In this document: one piece after another, positions 54,824 to 57,055 of the stretch
Layout: each line of letters opens with the position of its first letter
How positions within the stretch are numbered: the stretch's first letter is position 1
Source of the DNA: Theodoxus fluviatilis
Taxonomy: Eukaryota > Mollusca > Gastropoda > Cycloneritida > Neritidae
Reading direction: 5' to 3'
Length of the DNA stretch: 57,055 bases
Assembly (NCBI GenBank): GCA_034096865.1
Contig: JAWQFJ010001204.1
Span: 1-57,055, forward strand
Program-made: the position numbers and the translations under genes
Notes under the pieces: model-generated
What the model was told of the DNA's origin: nothing
The model's input: only the letters and a program-made list of their open reading frames with translations
Databases searched by the model: none

Positions 54824-56723
54824 AAAGAAGTTTTACAGTCTATCAGCCTTTGTAGGCTACATAAGGCCATTGATCATAAACAATTTCTAGAACAAGTTAT
54901 GGCAAAATCTGATCAAGTCACACTTCCCTAGTTACTCTCCTCTTATGAAGCACAAAGGGAGAAACAGTGGAACTCTCCTTACCCTCTACCCACACTGGGA
55001 GATACAGACAGATATGGGAGGCAAACAACCAGTTCACTGATGGGTGCAGCCTATAGGCACAGCTGCTCAGTGGCCTGTCATCAGCTGATCCCATTGCTGC
55101 TGCGCTATTGGGGCCTACTTCTGTAGCTCAGCCAGAGGTGCACCCTGGCAGACAGAGGTTACTGATCAGGACAAGATCAGACCAAGAAGACCCAACCATG
55201 CATTCAAACCATCCTAGAGGATGCATCTGATTGTTTCAAGGGAGAGCTGAAGACTCAGGAATGACACGGCAGTCGGACAGCTCACCAATCCTGTGGATGT
55301 AGCTGATGGCGGTGGTGGGGAAGTCATAGTTGATGACAAGGTTGATGCCCTTGAAGTCAATACCACGCCCCATCAGCTCTGTGCAAATCAGCACCCAGAT
55401 CTTGCCCTCTCGGAATGCTCGCACCACGTTGTCCCTCTGCAAAGAACAGAAAATTCACTCCTTGAATCAATTGTATTTCACATGGGCTCTGAACTAAATT
55501 TCACCTTTTCAACTGCAGTGTTGTAAGCTAATCTTTATGATATGAGGAGGAAGAGATTTTCAGGGAATTTTAAAAATACAAGTCATGGTATTTGAAGACT
55601 ACAAGCCAACTACCTACACAACTCAATGTCATATAATTTCAAATAATCAACAATTTATTTATCACACCAGCCAAGTACTATGTCCAAGTCACACAGTACC
55701 AAGAACTAACTCATGCACGCATTTCCCCCACAGCCTAGTTACACAGGAGCTAGACTTGGGGACTTTCATTCCAAGTCATGACAAGGTATCAGTCTGTGTA
55801 TGGTCAGCATCAGTCACGGACAAGGACTGTGTCCAAGCCACCTGAATGCAGGACAAGACAATGGGCCACTTAGCTCAGCCAAGTTTTAATGGGACCCGTC
55901 CTTCTACACTGAGTCAGTCTCATACTTCAGACTGAGAAACAGTGAGTGGAATTTGCCTTGATGGGGGTCACACCTTAGCAATTCTGAGATTTTATTCAAT
56001 TCAGAAAGCTGAACCATCACTGCATATACCTTGCAAGTTTCACATTTCTAATCCACTGAGATGGTTGTTTTTTATGTCAACAGGAAGACTGTCATTGTTC
56101 TGATGAAAAAAAATTTGTATTTTATTGGGTTACAACCTACATTGTCATAACCTTGATTGCTTCATTCACAAACAAATCCATGTGGTGGGTGGTGTTACTG
56201 TGAACAGGAGACTCTATCTAATCCTACATTGCATTCCCATTGGCCTTAGACAGTTAGAGGAAACTGCTTTCAGCTTGGAGCCAATGTAACTAATCACTCA
56301 ATTAAGATTTTGGTCCCTTTTCAGCAAAGAAAAAAAAAAGTTCTCAAAAATGCCCATTTTCAACTCTTGTTTTCAAACAGACATAAATCATCAAACACTG
56401 CACACATCATGATGATAATCTTCATACCATTTTGAAGGGAATACATTGCACTTTGTGATGATGAGAAAATCTGAAAATCACCTACGGTGCTGGACCTAGT
56501 GACTATGGAAGGACCCAACACAACTGTGGGGAGAGGAAAGTCCTACAACAGAAGGCACCGATGGAGGCAGAGGCAAGGCCAGGAGAGGAGGACTTGCCTG
56601 CAGTGGAGTTTTGTCTGCGTGGATGACGTCCACCTTGATGTTGAAGTGGAACAGTTCAAAGTACAGCTGCTTGGCTCGTTCCTTGGACTGGACAAAAATC
56701 AGCACAGGTGGATGCAGCAATCC
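50586..56723 (-). CDS. DDX52: DDX52/ROK1 DEAD-box RNA helicase, C-terminal exons (5' part outside window)
   Basis: Six exons on the minus strand: 56723-56598, 55436-55286, 53913-53838, 52172-52101, 51203-51111 and 50664-50586 (stop TAG). They encode the last 198 residues with consistent phases. Visible helicase C-terminal motifs are [20 protein letters not shown] (motif IV region), [16 protein letters not shown] (Va), [11 protein letters not shown] (V region) and HRIGRTGRAG (VI, spanning the 55286/53913 junction). The sequence then runs [28 protein letters not shown] and a Lys-rich tail ending [11 protein letters not shown]52 (yeast Rok1) is a nucleolar ATP-dependent helicase needed for early 18S rRNA processing. 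The remaining about 400 residues, including Q, I and DEAD motifs, lie beyond 57055. The intron 56597-55437 starts with GC rather than GT. Confidence 0.93.
52652..53001. mobile_element. Foldback MITE with (AT)n centre
   Basis: Arms of about 109 bases (52652-52760 and 52893-53001) are inverted copies with few mismatches, sharing CGAGAGTCAAAA, AATTGAAACAAACTTTTAAT and TTGGCAACAAACAAAAA. The centre holds an (AT)n tract at 52807-52868. In a DDX52 intron. Confidence 0.85.
53268..53833. repeat. 27/39/48-bp minisatellite next to a DDX52 exon
   Basis: About 14 units of a CATGRCTACTTTGCTAGTCT plus TCCTGTAGC consensus. Units are 27, 39 or 48 bp, all multiples of three, so both strands stay open over long distances. 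It lies in the intron downstream of the exon 53913-53838 and reaches to within about 5 bases of its splice donor. Apparent proteins here (repeats of HGYRKTSKV) are repeat translations. Confidence 0.9.
54000..54747. other. DDX52 intron with poly-G tract
   Basis: Contains a run of 24 G at 54122-54145 and a short poly-C near 54050. Otherwise nothing recognised. Confidence 0.5.
54748..54990. repeat. (GAT)n and interspersed repeat family B, copy 3
   Basis: (GAT)n at 54748-54821 leads directly into GTTTTACAGTCTATCAGCCT, TTGTAGGCTACATAAGGCCA and TTGATCATAAACAATTTCTAG, matching copies at about 4290 and 44300. Confidence 0.75.
54991..56597. other. DDX52 introns, nothing further recognised
   Basis: Two introns surround the exon at 55436-55286. 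No other coding exon, RNA gene or repeat family was recognised in the remainder. Confidence 0.45.
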
Positions 56724-56935
56724 CTGCAACATGACGAAGACACATTTAGCAAGACTCAATTCCTTGAGGAAAAAAAATTTATCTCTCATAACTCCACATG
56801 GATGGTCACCTGCTGCAACAAACCAATGAACCGGGGGAGAGGTGAAATGGGCGGGGGGGGTGGGATAACCGCGCAGCCATTCCAAGTTTTGATCTATTAT
56901 CTGGTGCTGTTGTTTCGTTGAGGGGCGGTGAGAGG

Positions 56936-57055
56936 AGGGGGGGGAGGGGAGGGGGGGGGGGGGGGGGGGGAGGGGGGGGCAAGGGGGGGGGGGAGGGGGA
57001 GGGGGGGGGGGGGGGGGGGGGGAGGGAGGGGGGGGGGGGGGAGGGGGGGGGGGGG
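56936..57055. repeat. Poly-G low-complexity tract at window end
   Basis: About 120 bases of G with scattered A and one C, in a DDX52 intron. Strong G-quadruplex potential and a place where sequencing and assembly are unreliable. Confidence 0.9.

Noticed and set aside
56487..56921. 144-codon plus-strand frame
   Set aside because: Antisense shadow of the DDX52 exon at 56723-56598 plus intron.

Overview
This is eukaryotic, animal-like genomic DNA. Genes are split into short exons with GT-AG introns, non-coding DNA is full of long (GA)n, (CA)n/(TG)n and (GACA)n microsatellites, and LINE, SINE, piggyBac-like, Kolobok/Mutator-like and MITE remnants are everywhere. The gene content (CIPC-like, UBR7, DDX52, PPC/DUF296) and the repeat style point to a lophotrochozoan, most likely a marine gastropod mollusc. 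The gastropod call is inference from repeat style, not proof.

Layout. 1-4.1 kb: hAT-like end, two LINE 3' fragments and a very large block of simple repeats. 4.69-4.81 kb: GC-rich, CCAAT- and E-box-containing segment ending in a good splice donor, a candidate promoter and first non-coding exon for the next gene. 6-7.1 kb: TG-rich satellite. 8.2-10 kb: CpG-depleted, coding-looking but decayed DNA. 12.5-16.4 kb (+): CIPC-like gene (CLOCK-interacting pacemaker, 3 coding exons). 22.2-24.4 kb (-): two-exon PPC/DUF296-domain gene. 29.2-46.9 kb (+): complete 11-exon UBR7 (433 codons), with introns full of transposons. 50.6-56.7 kb (-): the last six exons of DDX52/ROK1, a DEAD-box helicase whose 5' part lies beyond the window; it converges tail-to-tail with UBR7.

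The genes are unrelated housekeeping or regulatory genes and do not form a pathway: circadian repression (CIPC), histone/N-degron recognition (UBR7), ribosome biogenesis (DDX52) and an uncharacterised PPC protein.

The most interesting non-genic content is a dispersed element ending in GACTCACATGC inverted termini. It occurs five times (two near-complete, three partial), and a single copy carries at least 13 exact TCAAGGTCA nuclear-receptor-type sites. One copy is nested in another repeat whose unoccupied paralogue is also in the window. Other points are a 65-nt-arm hairpin in a CIPC intron, an in-frame minisatellite touching a DDX52 splice donor, a GC-AG intron in DDX52, and an exact 1,088-bp duplication either side of a 3-N gap that looks like an assembly artefact inside UBR7 intron 5.
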